Of a stretch of DNA of 32,452 nucleotides, positions 19,455-28,506 are shown piece after piece; position 1 is the stretch's first letter; each line of letters opens with the position of its first letter. The notes under the pieces are model-generated. The model was not told where the DNA came from. It ran no database searches and saw nothing but the letters and a program-made list of their open reading frames with translations. This DNA comes from Bacteroidota bacterium (GTDB lineage Bacteria; Bacteroidota; Ignavibacteria; Kapaibacteriales; UBA2268). Location: assembly GCA_009777815.1 (NCBI GenBank), contig WRLB01000015.1:1-32452 (forward strand). Reading direction: 5' to 3'. The translations under genes and the position numbers were made by a program.

Positions 19455-19519
19455 GGGCTAAACTTATTTTGGCATCCTCTTTATTTTAATTATGAGATGC
19501 TGAAATAAGTTCAGCAGGA
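19455..19519. repeat. Dispersed palindromic repeat, diverged copy
   Basis: gggctaaacttattttggcatcctc ... gagatgctgaaataagttcagcagga. Confidence 0.7.
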
Positions 19520-19554
19520 CATATATTTATATCATATTTTTTTAATACTGGTGT

Positions 19555-20532
19555 TTATTTAATATCGTTCATAATAGTCGTAATTATTTCAGATGTAGAA
19601 ATATTTTCTGCTTCTGCATTAAAATTAGCAACTATTCTATGACGCATAACAGGGATAGCAACTGCTTTAATATCTTCAATTTCAGGCGTAAAACGTCCCT
19701 GTATAGCAGCAAGCGATTTAGCACCACGTATTAGATATTGCGATGCCCGAGGTCCTGCACCATACGATATGTATTTATTTACATAGCCAGAATTATTATT
19801 TGGACGCGTAGCACGGACTAAATTAACAGCATACTCCAATACATTATCAGCCACAGGAACTCGCTTAATTAAGGATTGGAAATCTAAAATTTCTTTCGCC
19901 GATATAATACTATTAACATTCGGATTATACTCTGTTGTAGTCATTCTAACAATATCAATTTCTTCGTTTTTTGACGGATAATCAAGCCAGATATTAAACA
20001 TAAATCTATCTAATTGTGCTTCAGGCAAGGGATACGTTCCTTCTTGCTCTATTGGATTTTGCGTAGCGAGGACAAAGAAAGGTTCTTCTAAAGTATATGT
20101 TTTTCCTGCAGCCGTTACTTCGTGTTCTTCCATTGCTTGCAATAGAGCGGATTGAGTTTTAGGTGGCGTTCTATTTATTTCATCGGCTAAAACAACATTA
20201 GCAAACACAGGTCCGGCAATAAATCTAAATGTTTTTTGTCCTGTAGAAATATTTTCTTCTATTACTTCTGTTCCACTAATATCACCTGGCATTAGGTCGG
20301 GTGTGAATTGGATTCTATTAAATTTTAGTTCCATTGTTTGTGAAAGTGTTCTAATTAGCAATGTTTTTGCTAATCCGGGAACACCAATTAAAAGGCAATG
20401 TCCTTTTGCAAAAAGCGAAACAAGAAGTTGTTCTATAATATCATCTTGTCCTATAATTACTTTTTTTAGTTCTGTTCTAATACTTTTTATTGCTTGCTGT
20501 AGTTCGGCAATTTTTTCTTTATCGTTTAGCAT
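19555..20532 (-). CDS. MoxR-type AAA ATPase
   Basis: 325 aa; GQDDIIEQLLVSLFAKGHCLLIGVPGLAKT (Walker A), VVLADEINRTPPKTQSALLQAMEE, VLATQNPIEQEGTYPLPEAQLDRF. Confidence 0.95.
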   Translation of the reverse strand: MLNDKEKIAELQQAIKSIRTELKKVIIGQDDIIEQLLVSLFAKGHCLLIGVPGLAKTLLIRTLSQTMELKFNRIQFTPDLMPGDISGTEVIEENISTGQKTFRFIAGPVFANVVLADEINRTPPKTQSALLQAMEEHEVTAAGKTYTLEEPFFVLATQNPIEQEGTYPLPEAQLDRFMFNIWLDYPSKNEEIDIVRMTTTEYNPNVNSIISAKEILDFQSLIKRVPVADNVLEYAVNLVRATRPNNNSGYVNKYISYGAGPRASQYLIRGAKSLAAIQGRFTPEIEDIKAVAIPVMRHRIVANFNAEAENISTSEIITTIMNDIK

Positions 20533-20605
20533 ATTTTATATATATTTCTTTTATCAATACAAAAAATAATTTACAAAAATAATGTTTTTTTATCAAAAAA
20601 AACCT

Positions 20606-20613
20606 TATTTTTG
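20606..20613 (+). promoter_or_regulatory. TAnnTTTG-type -7 box
   Basis: TATTTTTG upstream of the 20703 ORF. Confidence 0.35.
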
Positions 20614-20702
20614 TATTTTATAAAAACAAAAAATAACTAACTTTAAAAGATTATTGTAAATTAAATCATTATTTTTTATACAAATAAACATATTTTAATA
20701 TT

Positions 20703-20903
20703 ATGTCACAAGGCGAAACGCATAAGAAAATACAAAGATTGTTAAATGAAGGTGGAAAAGGCGACCAAACAGCAGTTTCGTACATACGAACTAAATTGAT
20801 GCTGAAAGGAATATATCCTGAAAGGTTCGGACCCGATACTGAGGATTTACCTCAAATTTTAAGCATTTTAGACAAATTTATTAATAACCTATTAGGAAGA
20901 TAA
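20703..20903 (+). CDS. Small hypothetical protein
   Basis: 66 aa soluble ORF MSQGETHKKIQRLLNEGGKGDQTAVSYIRTKL..., ATG start, followed closely by the next ORF. Confidence 0.5.
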   Translation: MSQGETHKKIQRLLNEGGKGDQTAVSYIRTKLMLKGIYPERFGPDTEDLPQILSILDKFINNLLGR

Positions 20904-20924
20904 ATAGGTGTAGGTAATTTTATT

Positions 20925-21756
20925 ATGAAAAAAAATATAGCAAAATATTTAAAAACAAGTTTGAAAACTTTAAAATCTGGTTGCGGAATTGTGGTAGCCA
21001 CTTTAATCGTTGCTATGGGTTTAGTTGCAACAGTTGATATTTATGCAACTACTGAAGGACCTTATTATATTTATAAATGCCCGAAATGTTCAAATCTTTT
21101 GCAAAAAGGCAGTATTTCAAGTGGAAATAATTTGGGTGCCACACATTATTCTGATGGGAAAACTATACTACCAATGCTTCCCCAATTTCCAAATCTCACA
21201 AAATGTAAAAAATGTAATACAATTTTGTGGTTGAATTTTATGGAAGAAATAGGAACTTGTGAATGGCCTCCTTGGTCGGATAAAAAATGTAAATCAAAAT
21301 GGAAAAAGGCTGATGAAGTAAAATTTTTAGATGTTAATGATTTGTTCCGTTTTTTGGAATTAGACACAGTAAAAAATGACAAAAAAAATGGAAATCTACG
21401 TGCGAAAACAAATTTTGTGGACTTTTAATGACCGAGTAAGGAATAGGAAAGATATCCTTGTTTATGGATTAGATGCAGTTTCATTTGACCAAGCAAGAGA
21501 TGATAAAGGAATTTTTGTTCAAGAAACAGATGAAGTTTTATGGAAACAAAATTGCCAACGATTAATAGAGTTGTTTGACACAATAGATGTTAATGAAAAA
21601 ATTATGATAGCAGAATTGCACAGAAATTTAGGAGAGTTTGATGTTTGTATGGAACTTATTAATTCACTTGACAAAGATATCCATTGGATAGGTAGTATAG
21701 TTGAGAGGTTTAAAATTGAATGTGAAAATAGAAACAAATCAGTAATTAAATTTTAA
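20925..21756 (+). pseudogene. Zinc-ribbon protein gene split by a frameshift at an A8 tract
   Basis: ORF 20925..21428 (YKCPKCSNLLQKG...CKKCNTILW...) and ORF 21376..21756 in another frame overlap around A8 (21381-21388). One fewer A joins ...DTVKNDKKMEIYVRKQILWTFNDRVRN.... Confidence 0.55.
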
Positions 21757-21934
21757 CTGCACGTAAATGTAAAAGTAGAGAAAGATGACAAAACATTTTA
21801 CATAAACAAGGCGAAATAGTAAAAGAAGAAAATTTTATTAAAGTTTCTTAAAAATGTTATTTTGCAATAGTTATTGGCATAAAAAATCATATAACCACCT
21901 TAAAATTCCATATAATTTATCTTAAAGAAATGAT

Positions 21935-22810
21935 ATGAAACAATTAAATAAAAATAATTTTGCAATGTTATTAGTTTGGATATTAGTATTTATGATATTT
22001 TGGCTATATCCATTAATTTATTCAGCAATTTTAAGTTTTTATGATTATCATACATTAACTAAAGAAAGCAATTTTGTGGGTTTTGATAATTATTTGAAAA
22101 TGTTTTCAGATAAATTATTTTGGAAAGCATTGTTAAATACTTGCATCTTTACATTAGGCACCGTGCCATTTACAACAACTATCGCATTAGTATTAGCAGT
22201 TTTATTAAACAACAATAAAATAAAATTCAAAAACTTCTTTAAAGCAGCATTTTTTATTCCATCAATAACTTCATTAGTTGTATTATCATTAATATTCACA
22301 AACTTATACGCAAAACATGGATATATAAATATAATTTTATCATCATTATCGTTGCCTTATCCTTCTATGGGCTGGCTTTTAGACACTAAAACATCGCTAT
22401 TATCAATAATGTTAATGGATATATGGTCTTCTTGCGGTTACTATATGATAATTATACTTGCAGCATTACAAACAATAAGTTCATCAATATATGATTCAGT
22501 TAGATTAACGGGTGCGAGTTCGTTTTATACATTAATACGAATAACTATACCTTTATTAAAACCCACACTCGTATTTGTTTTAATCATTAATTTAATAAAA
22601 TCGTTCCAAATATTTATAGAGATATTTATAATGACTAAAGGCGGTCCTTTACATTCTTCAACAACGTTAGTATATATGATATTTGTAAATGGCTTTGATA
22701 AAACAAATATGATGGGCTATGCTTCAGCAATTTCATATTTCTTATTTTTATTTCTATTAGTATTCTCTTTCTTCCAATTATCTTTGATTAAAGAGAAAAA
22801 GTATAGATAA
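21935..22810 (+). CDS. Carbohydrate ABC transporter permease (MalF/UgpA-like)
   Basis: 291 aa, multiple TM helices; LSFYDYHTLTKESNFVGFDNYLKMFSD, EAA-loop-like YDSVRLTGASSFYTLIRITIPLLKP, TKGGP. Confidence 0.9.
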   Translation: MKQLNKNNFAMLLVWILVFMIFWLYPLIYSAILSFYDYHTLTKESNFVGFDNYLKMFSDKLFWKALLNTCIFTLGTVPFTTTIALVLAVLLNNNKIKFKNFFKAAFFIPSITSLVVLSLIFTNLYAKHGYINIILSSLSLPYPSMGWLLDTKTSLLSIMLMDIWSSCGYYMIIILAALQTISSSIYDSVRLTGASSFYTLIRITIPLLKPTLVFVLIINLIKSFQIFIEIFIMTKGGPLHSSTTLVYMIFVNGFDKTNMMGYASAISYFLFLFLLVFSFFQLSLIKEKKYR

Positions 22811-22820
22811 AATAAATAAT

Positions 22821-23358
22821 AAAAAAAACAGCAAAGCCGAAGCCCTGCTGTTAAAATTATTTAACTAAGTCTAAATTAAAAATTATTAAAAAAAAACTTA
22901 ACGCAAAAATACACTTTTTTCAAAAAATAAATAAAAAAAACAGCAAAGCCGAAGCCATGCTGTTAGAATTAGTTTTTTTACAAATAATAACTATTACAAA
23001 AATACACTTTTTTCTGTAAATAAAAAAAAACAGCAAAACCGACGCCCTGCTGTTAGAATTATGCTAAAAATAAAAATATACAATAAGCATTTTTTTATTA
23101 TTTACAAAAATACACTTTTTTCAAAAAATAAATAAAAAAACAGCAAAACCGAAAGCCCTGCTGTTAGGACACTTTGTTATTTACATTTTTTTATTTTACA
23201 AAAATACACTTTTTTTCTATAATAAAAAAAAACAGCAAAACCGAAGCTATGCTGTTAAAAACCATATGAAAAAAAAATTAAAAAAATTTTTTATCACCAC
23301 AAAAATACACTTTTTTCTATAAAAAAAACAGCAAAACCGAAGCCATGCTGTTAGAATT
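22821..23358 (-). repeat. Six-unit array of intrinsic-terminator hairpins alternating with TATTTTTG promoter-like boxes
   Basis: Hairpins at 22827-22852, 22939-22964, 23029-23054, 23139-23165, 23231-23256, 23327-23352. Minus-strand consensus AACAGCA-nGGC-TTCG-Gnnn-TGCTGTT followed by 7 or more Ts. CAAAAATACACTTTTTT between them (about 22903, 22996, 23104, 23198, 23299). Confidence 0.85.
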
Positions 23359-23480
23359 TATTAATAAAATAATAATAAACATATATTTGTAAAAAACAAT
23401 TTTATAGTTAAGTAAATGCTATGATTAAATATTTTTAGCATCAGCAAATTTATATTCGCAAAATATGGCAATTACATTTT

Positions 23481-23606
23481 GATAGCGATACCCATAAAAT
23501 TACCTTAATGTTAATAGCAATGCCACTAATGTTTGTTTGACCACGTTTATGGTAACGGTCGTATTGATAGTTTAATCGTAGAAGGAGTAGTAAATACTAC
23601 TCCTTT
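23481..23606 (+). pseudogene. Decayed GLUG-repeat gene fragment
   Basis: Plus-strand frames read HKITL / NVNSNATNV / VYGNGRIDSLIVEGVVN, matching ITVNINENATNVGLFSQVDGGSIYNLIVDGSVV of the GLUG proteins but with frameshifts. Confidence 0.6.
23582..23605. terminator. Hairpin, putative terminator
   Basis: aaggagtagt-aaat-actactcctt; flanked by T-rich tract on plus. Confidence 0.6.
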
Positions 23607-23618
23607 TCTTTCTTTTTC

Positions 23619-24593
23619 TTACTGATTGTTTTCAATAATACGGATACCAATATTTTTTGCTCCCGTTATTGCATTTCCTAATGGTTGGATTAAATTAAAT
23701 TTAGAATTTTTATTTAATTTGTCCTTTAACATATTTCCTAGCAAAGTATCATTATCAATGATACCTCCCAGCAGTGCTACATCTACTTTTTTAGTTTTAA
23801 AATGCTTAATTAAAGACAATGGCAATTCGGTTAAGTGGTCTGAAGCCCGCTTAATGATATTCATACAAACTTCGTCTTCTTCCATAGCACACTGCATAAC
23901 TAATGGCGTAATGTTTTGATATTCAAATAATTTATCATTGTATGAACTAACAATAGTTCGTGGTTCATTAATATCAAAACGAGGAATTTGATGTTGTAGT
24001 TTTTCTATTAGAGAGGTTTTTTTGCCTCTGCCATCAAGAGAACGAACAACAGCAGTAATGCCTTCGCGTCCTACCCAGGCGCCGCTTCCTTCGTCATCTA
24101 GTTCAATTCCCCATCCGCCGCATCGTGCTAATGGTTTATTATCATCATATTTAGCAAGTCCGATGGACCCTGTTCCCACGATTGATATAATTCCGTGATT
24201 TCCATTTAATGCACCTTCTATAGCAATTTCAGCATCACTTGTAACTATAAGGTCGTTTATAGTATTTTTAGAAGTAGATGCGAGTGTTTTTATAAGGTGC
24301 ATTGCTCGTTTTTTTTCATTTTCAAGCCATACACCTGCTAATCCGACTACAACTATATCTATTTCTGTAATTTTGGACACATTAGCCATTTTGCATAACT
24401 CTACAATCATATTTAGAGTTCTTTCACATGCTTCGCCGAAGCCGATGGCACCGATACGTGTTGTTCCGAATTTTAGTTCAGCGGCAATATTGTCGCCTGA
24501 AAACAGCACTCCGTGTGTTTTTGTTCCACCGCCGTCTATACAAATTATTTTATAATCTTCTTTTGTCATAATATTTTTTAATAACTTTAACAT
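23619..24593 (-). CDS. BadF/BadG/BcrA/BcrD-family ATPase, N-acetylglucosamine kinase-like
   Basis: 324 aa; ICIDGGGTKTHGVLFSGD, GIISIVGTGSIGLA, RCGGWGIELDDEGSGAWVGREGI. Confidence 0.9.
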   Translation of the reverse strand: MLKLLKNIMTKEDYKIICIDGGGTKTHGVLFSGDNIAAELKFGTTRIGAIGFGEACERTLNMIVELCKMANVSKITEIDIVVVGLAGVWLENEKKRAMHLIKTLASTSKNTINDLIVTSDAEIAIEGALNGNHGIISIVGTGSIGLAKYDDNKPLARCGGWGIELDDEGSGAWVGREGITAVVRSLDGRGKKTSLIEKLQHQIPRFDINEPRTIVSSYNDKLFEYQNITPLVMQCAMEEDEVCMNIIKRASDHLTELPLSLIKHFKTKKVDVALLGGIIDNDTLLGNMLKDKLNKNSKFNLIQPLGNAITGAKNIGIRIIENNQ

Positions 24594-24828
24594 TTACATA
24601 TCAAAATGCGTGCCAAAAACGATATTTCACATAAATATGTTATAAATATAGGGTTTATTTATATAACCTTGGAACTTATAAATTGTAATATAGTAGCACT
24701 TGACAAGGTATCACAACAAAATAAGAAAATGCTGAAATAAATTCGGTATGACATTTTTAGAAGTTGCCATAATTATATTGTTTCTTTCATTAAATCTTTT
24801 TCAAAACCTATATTTTTTAATATTTTAG

Positions 24829-24836
24829 TATTTTTG
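24829..24836 (+). promoter_or_regulatory. TAnnTTTG-type -7 box immediately before ATG
   Basis: TATTTTTG ends 4 nt before ATG 24841. Confidence 0.3.
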
Positions 24837-24840
24837 CAAT

Positions 24841-25473
24841 ATGAAAAGTATATATGTAGCATTATTAATTACAATTTTTATTTTGTTTTCTAATTGTATT
24901 GTTGTTAAAGAAAAAGATGAAATAATAAAAAAAGAAATAGAATATGAAACCGAATATATTCCTGCTCAAAAATCTAAAATTAAAATGTCCGATAAAATTG
25001 TTAGAACTGAACACGGCGATATGGTTGCTTCTATACCTGACGGTTGGTTTTTCATAGAACCTGAAGGAACTATATCGTCTGAAGTATTTGCTATTGCTGT
25101 TAGTCCTAATTTTACTTTAAGTGCTGTGTTTTCGCGAATAAAAAAAACTAATGAAATTATTGATATTGTGGATAAAGAAGGTATTATCGGACTTGCAAGA
25201 GCATCTTATAGCAAGCATACAACAAAAAACTTTAATGCTACAATAATTGTTGATAATTATCATATTTACGATAGCAATTCACAAGATTTTGTAGTATATA
25301 GTTATACTAAATTGAAACGGAACACTTTTGGTAAATCTGCTGTTTTCATTTCAAGTATAAATGAATATTATGAATTCTCGCTTGTCACAATGGATTTCAC
25401 TTCTAATGATACTCCTACAACGTCACAATTTGATGATATATTTTATTCTATTTTAACTACACTAAAATATTGA
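24841..25473 (+). CDS. Hypothetical lipoprotein
   Basis: 210 aa; MKSIYVALLITIFILFSNCIVVKEKDE, Cys after hydrophobic leader. Confidence 0.65.
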   Translation: MKSIYVALLITIFILFSNCIVVKEKDEIIKKEIEYETEYIPAQKSKIKMSDKIVRTEHGDMVASIPDGWFFIEPEGTISSEVFAIAVSPNFTLSAVFSRIKKTNEIIDIVDKEGIIGLARASYSKHTTKNFNATIIVDNYHIYDSNSQDFVVYSYTKLKRNTFGKSAVFISSINEYYEFSLVTMDFTSNDTPTTSQFDDIFYSILTTLKY

Positions 25474-25557
25474 CATATTGTGTTTTTTTTGTATTATTTG
25501 GTTAATTAATTTAAAATAAGGAGATTTTGTTAATCACGGAATGATAAGGAAAATGGC

Positions 25558-25628
25558 TGTCGTGCTGAACTTATTTCAGCATCCCCTTATTATACGCATA
25601 GAGATTCCGAAACAAGTTTGGCATAACA
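25558..25628. repeat. Dispersed palindromic repeat, full copy
   Basis: tgtcgtgctgaacttatttcagcatc ... gagattccgaaacaagtttggcataaca. Confidence 0.8.
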
Positions 25629-25675
25629 TAATATGGAAGTTTTTCTTTTAATAGGTTACCTATTTGTGTTGGATT

Positions 25676-26086
25676 CTACTTATTTAGTCCGATAGATGAT
25701 TTGATAAAGTTTTTGAAAGATAGGTCGGCATTATTAATAATGGGGTCAGGTTTCAATTTTGAATTGATAACTTTATTAAGAATAACATCAGTGACGTTAG
25801 GGTCGTTTGGCTTATCTGTAATAGTTTTTTCAAAGTCGGGTTCTAATTCTGTTAATATATTTATAGAATTATCCGTAACGCCAAGAACTAATAATTTATT
25901 TGCTGCTCGCACAACAAATAAATGGTTTTTCGGCTGCAATGTAATTTTAGTAATTACATTAAGATTTACTGTTGCACGATTTTCCATTCTCTTCATAGTA
26001 ATTTTCTTAATCAGTAGCATAATTACTACAATGATTCCTACTGCAGCAAGCAAGACAACAAATGTCTGAATCATATTAGAATCCAT
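25676..26086 (-). CDS. fliO: FliO-like flagellar biosynthesis protein
   Basis: 136 aa; one N-terminal TM helix then VNLNVITKITLQPKNHLFVVRAANKLLVLGVTDNSINILTEL; start overlaps fliN stop (TAATG). Confidence 0.75.
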   Translation of the reverse strand: MDSNMIQTFVVLLAAVGIIVVIMLLIKKITMKRMENRATVNLNVITKITLQPKNHLFVVRAANKLLVLGVTDNSINILTELEPDFEKTITDKPNDPNVTDVILNKVINSKLKPDPIINNADLSFKNFIKSSIGLNK

Positions 26087-26496
26087 TATGTTCTCCTTGC
26101 TCGTCCTGTATTAGTAGCATCTACGAGGGTTGTTATACGGATGCCGAAGTGTTTGTCAATAACAACTACTTCGCCTTCAGCGATTTTTTTGCCGTTAATA
26201 ATAATATCTACGGGTTCGCTTACGAGTTTATCAAACTCTACTACTGAACCACGACCTAACTTTAATACATCGCGAATTAACATATTCGTTCTTCCTAATT
26301 CTATTGAAACAGGGAGCGACAGGTCGTATAATAAATCCATTTTAGGATCTACACCCGTATTATGTGCTGTTTGCACTAATTCTGAAAAATCAGGTGTATT
26401 TACATCAACACCTTCGTTATTTTCATCTGTGGTGGCTTCTAATTCTTCTTCACTAATGCCACCTGATAATAAAGCATCTATTTCTTCTTGTGTCAT
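26086..26496 (-). CDS. fliN: Flagellar motor switch protein FliN
   Basis: 136 aa; MTQEEIDALLSGG and LLYDLSLPVSIELGRTNMLIRDVLKLGRGSVVEFDKLVSEPVDIIINGKKIAEGEVVVIDKHFGIRIT. Confidence 0.95.
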   Translation of the reverse strand: MTQEEIDALLSGGISEEELEATTDENNEGVDVNTPDFSELVQTAHNTGVDPKMDLLYDLSLPVSIELGRTNMLIRDVLKLGRGSVVEFDKLVSEPVDIIINGKKIAEGEVVVIDKHFGIRITTLVDATNTGRARRT

Positions 26497-26590
26497 AATA
26501 TTTTTTTATAATTTTATTTTTTATAGCATAATTGCAATTAGGTGCCTAAAATAATGGATTAAAAAATTACAATGCAAATATAATAATTTT

Positions 26591-27016
26591 TTATTTAAAC
26601 ATTTCTTTTAGCATACCAAGTGTTCGTTTAATGCTATTTAAATTACGAGTAACTGAAATTTCATCTGTATAAGTAGCAGGTGAATTATTAGAATAAATAA
26701 TTTTTATTCTATATGTTGTAGCATTACTTGATTGTATATTATCGCTATTTATTTCTTTGGTAAAACTATCTGCATCTGTATACTTATATGTAGATGACAC
26801 TCCTTTAGTTGTCTGATAATGTATAGTTTTAAATGTGCCATTAGTAAGACGTTGCAACTCAAACATAGAAACATTTTTTTCCGAAATGGTTTTCCATTCA
26901 ATAGTTACTACATCGTTGCTATTAGTTGCCTTAAAACTTTCTATAATTTGTGGATTAGCAAACAGCAACACCGTTCCGAAAACAAAAACTATTATAACAT
27001 ATACTATATTTTTCAT
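26591..27016 (-). CDS. Hypothetical secreted fibronectin-III-like protein
   Basis: Start at MKNIVYVIIVFVFGTVLLFANPQ (ATG 27016); IIESFKATNSNDVVTIEWKTISEKNVSMFELQR pattern. Confidence 0.7.
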   Translation of the reverse strand: MKNIVYVIIVFVFGTVLLFANPQIIESFKATNSNDVVTIEWKTISEKNVSMFELQRLTNGTFKTIHYQTTKGVSSTYKYTDADSFTKEINSDNIQSSNATTYRIKIIYSNNSPATYTDEISVTRNLNSIKRTLGMLKEMFK

Positions 27017-27216
27017 AATACAAAAATAAGGTTTTATTTTGTAAATAAAATATTTATTATTTATGTTACCGTAACATAGTTGGTGTTGATACCCAAGTAT
27101 GATACTCATACCCATAATTTATATAAAATAAAAGTTTTCGTTTTAAAAACAAGGGGTAGGAACAAGTTCAGCATAACATAAAAATAATATAAATGTTTTT
27201 TTTAATATTTTTTTAC

Positions 27217-27224
27217 TATTTTTG
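27217..27224 (+). promoter_or_regulatory. TAnnTTTG-type -7 box upstream of nuoD
   Basis: TATTTTTG 30 bp upstream of ATG 27254. Confidence 0.45.
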
Positions 27225-27253
27225 TATATTATAAATTATTATTGCTCTATAAT

Positions 27254-28405
27254 ATGACACGGAAAAACATACTTGATTTAGAATATAGTGGTGTTGCAAT
27301 GGATAGAATGATTATTAACCTTGGACCACAACACCCATCTACACACGGCGTTTTACGTTTAGAAGCAGAATTAGAAGGTGAAATCGTTTCAGAAATATGG
27401 CCTAGAATAGGTTATTTACATCGTTGCTTCGAAAAATGTTGCGAAAATGTTACATATCCACAAGTAATCCCATATATTGATAGATTAGATTATATCGCTT
27501 CTATGAATAATGAACTGCCATACGTTTTAGGAATGGAAAAGTTATTAGGCATAGAGGTTTCTGAAAAAGTTACATACATTAGGACTATTTTTTGCGAACT
27601 AAACAGAATTGCTAACCACCAAGTTGCTATTGGCACTTTCGTTATGGATGCGGGTGCAATGACTCCATTTCTTTATTATTTTATAGATAGAGAGATGATA
27701 TTGCGTCTTTTTGAAGAATGCTCTGGTGGAAGATTGCTATATAATTATTTTTGGATTGGCGGTTTGCAAAAAGATATTCCTGCTAATTTCAAAGAACAAT
27801 GCTACGATATTATTAAAGCAGTCCGATACCGATTAAAAGAAGCAAATAAACTTTTCTTATATAATAAAATATATCTTGAAAGAACCGCAAACGTTGGTGT
27901 TCTTCCTGCTGATGTTGCTATTAATTTTGCTTGTTCTGGACCTGTTATTCGCGGCTCGGGAGTTCCTTTTGACATAAGAACTGCACAACCTTATTTGAAT
28001 TACGACAAGTTTGATTGGAATGTATGTGTCGGAAAAGGCGAAGTAGGAACTGTCGGCGATTCTTGGGATAGAGCAAAAGTTAGATTAGATGAAATGGAAG
28101 AGAGTTGCAAAATTATAGAGCAGGCATTAGAACAAATGCCAATGGATGGTGATGTCCGTGCAGCACTTCCGAAAAAGATTAAACCACCTGTTGGAGAGTT
28201 TTATTCCAGTTGTGAGAATCCGAAGGGTGAACTTGGCTTTTATATTGTAAGCGATGGTAGTCCTATACCGAGTCGTGTTCGTTGTCGGAGTTGTAGTTTT
28301 GTTAATTTGAGTGTTTTGCCTTATATTACTAAGGGGTATATGATTGCAGATTTGATTGTAATTCTTGGTAGTATTGACATCGTTCTCGGCGAAATAGATA
28401 GGTAA
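27254..28405 (+). CDS. nuoD: NADH-quinone oxidoreductase subunit D
   Basis: INLGPQHPSTHGVLRLEAELEGE, GYLHRCFEK, RSCSFVNLSVLPYITKGYMIADLIVILGSIDIVLGEIDR. Start ATG 27254 preferred over tracked TTG 27242. Confidence 0.97.
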   Translation: MTRKNILDLEYSGVAMDRMIINLGPQHPSTHGVLRLEAELEGEIVSEIWPRIGYLHRCFEKCCENVTYPQVIPYIDRLDYIASMNNELPYVLGMEKLLGIEVSEKVTYIRTIFCELNRIANHQVAIGTFVMDAGAMTPFLYYFIDREMILRLFEECSGGRLLYNYFWIGGLQKDIPANFKEQCYDIIKAVRYRLKEANKLFLYNKIYLERTANVGVLPADVAINFACSGPVIRGSGVPFDIRTAQPYLNYDKFDWNVCVGKGEVGTVGDSWDRAKVRLDEMEESCKIIEQALEQMPMDGDVRAALPKKIKPPVGEFYSSCENPKGELGFYIVSDGSPIPSRVRCRSCSFVNLSVLPYITKGYMIADLIVILGSIDIVLGEIDR

Positions 28406-28506
28406 GAAAAAATAGAAAACATTTATTTATAACAGAGGATAGTATAATATATAAATTATAAACAACTGGCTTACCCTGATTTTGCAAGTATGAAACATAA
28501 TAAAAT

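Noticed and set aside
22821-23358. CRISPR array interpretation of the six-unit repeat
   Set aside because: Constant blocks contain promoter- and terminator-like elements with T-runs; variable segments are AT-only and differ in length; no cas genes in the window.
25701-26069. Plus-strand ORFs 25701-26069 and 26141-26554
   Set aside because: Antisense shadows of the coupled fliO/fliN genes.
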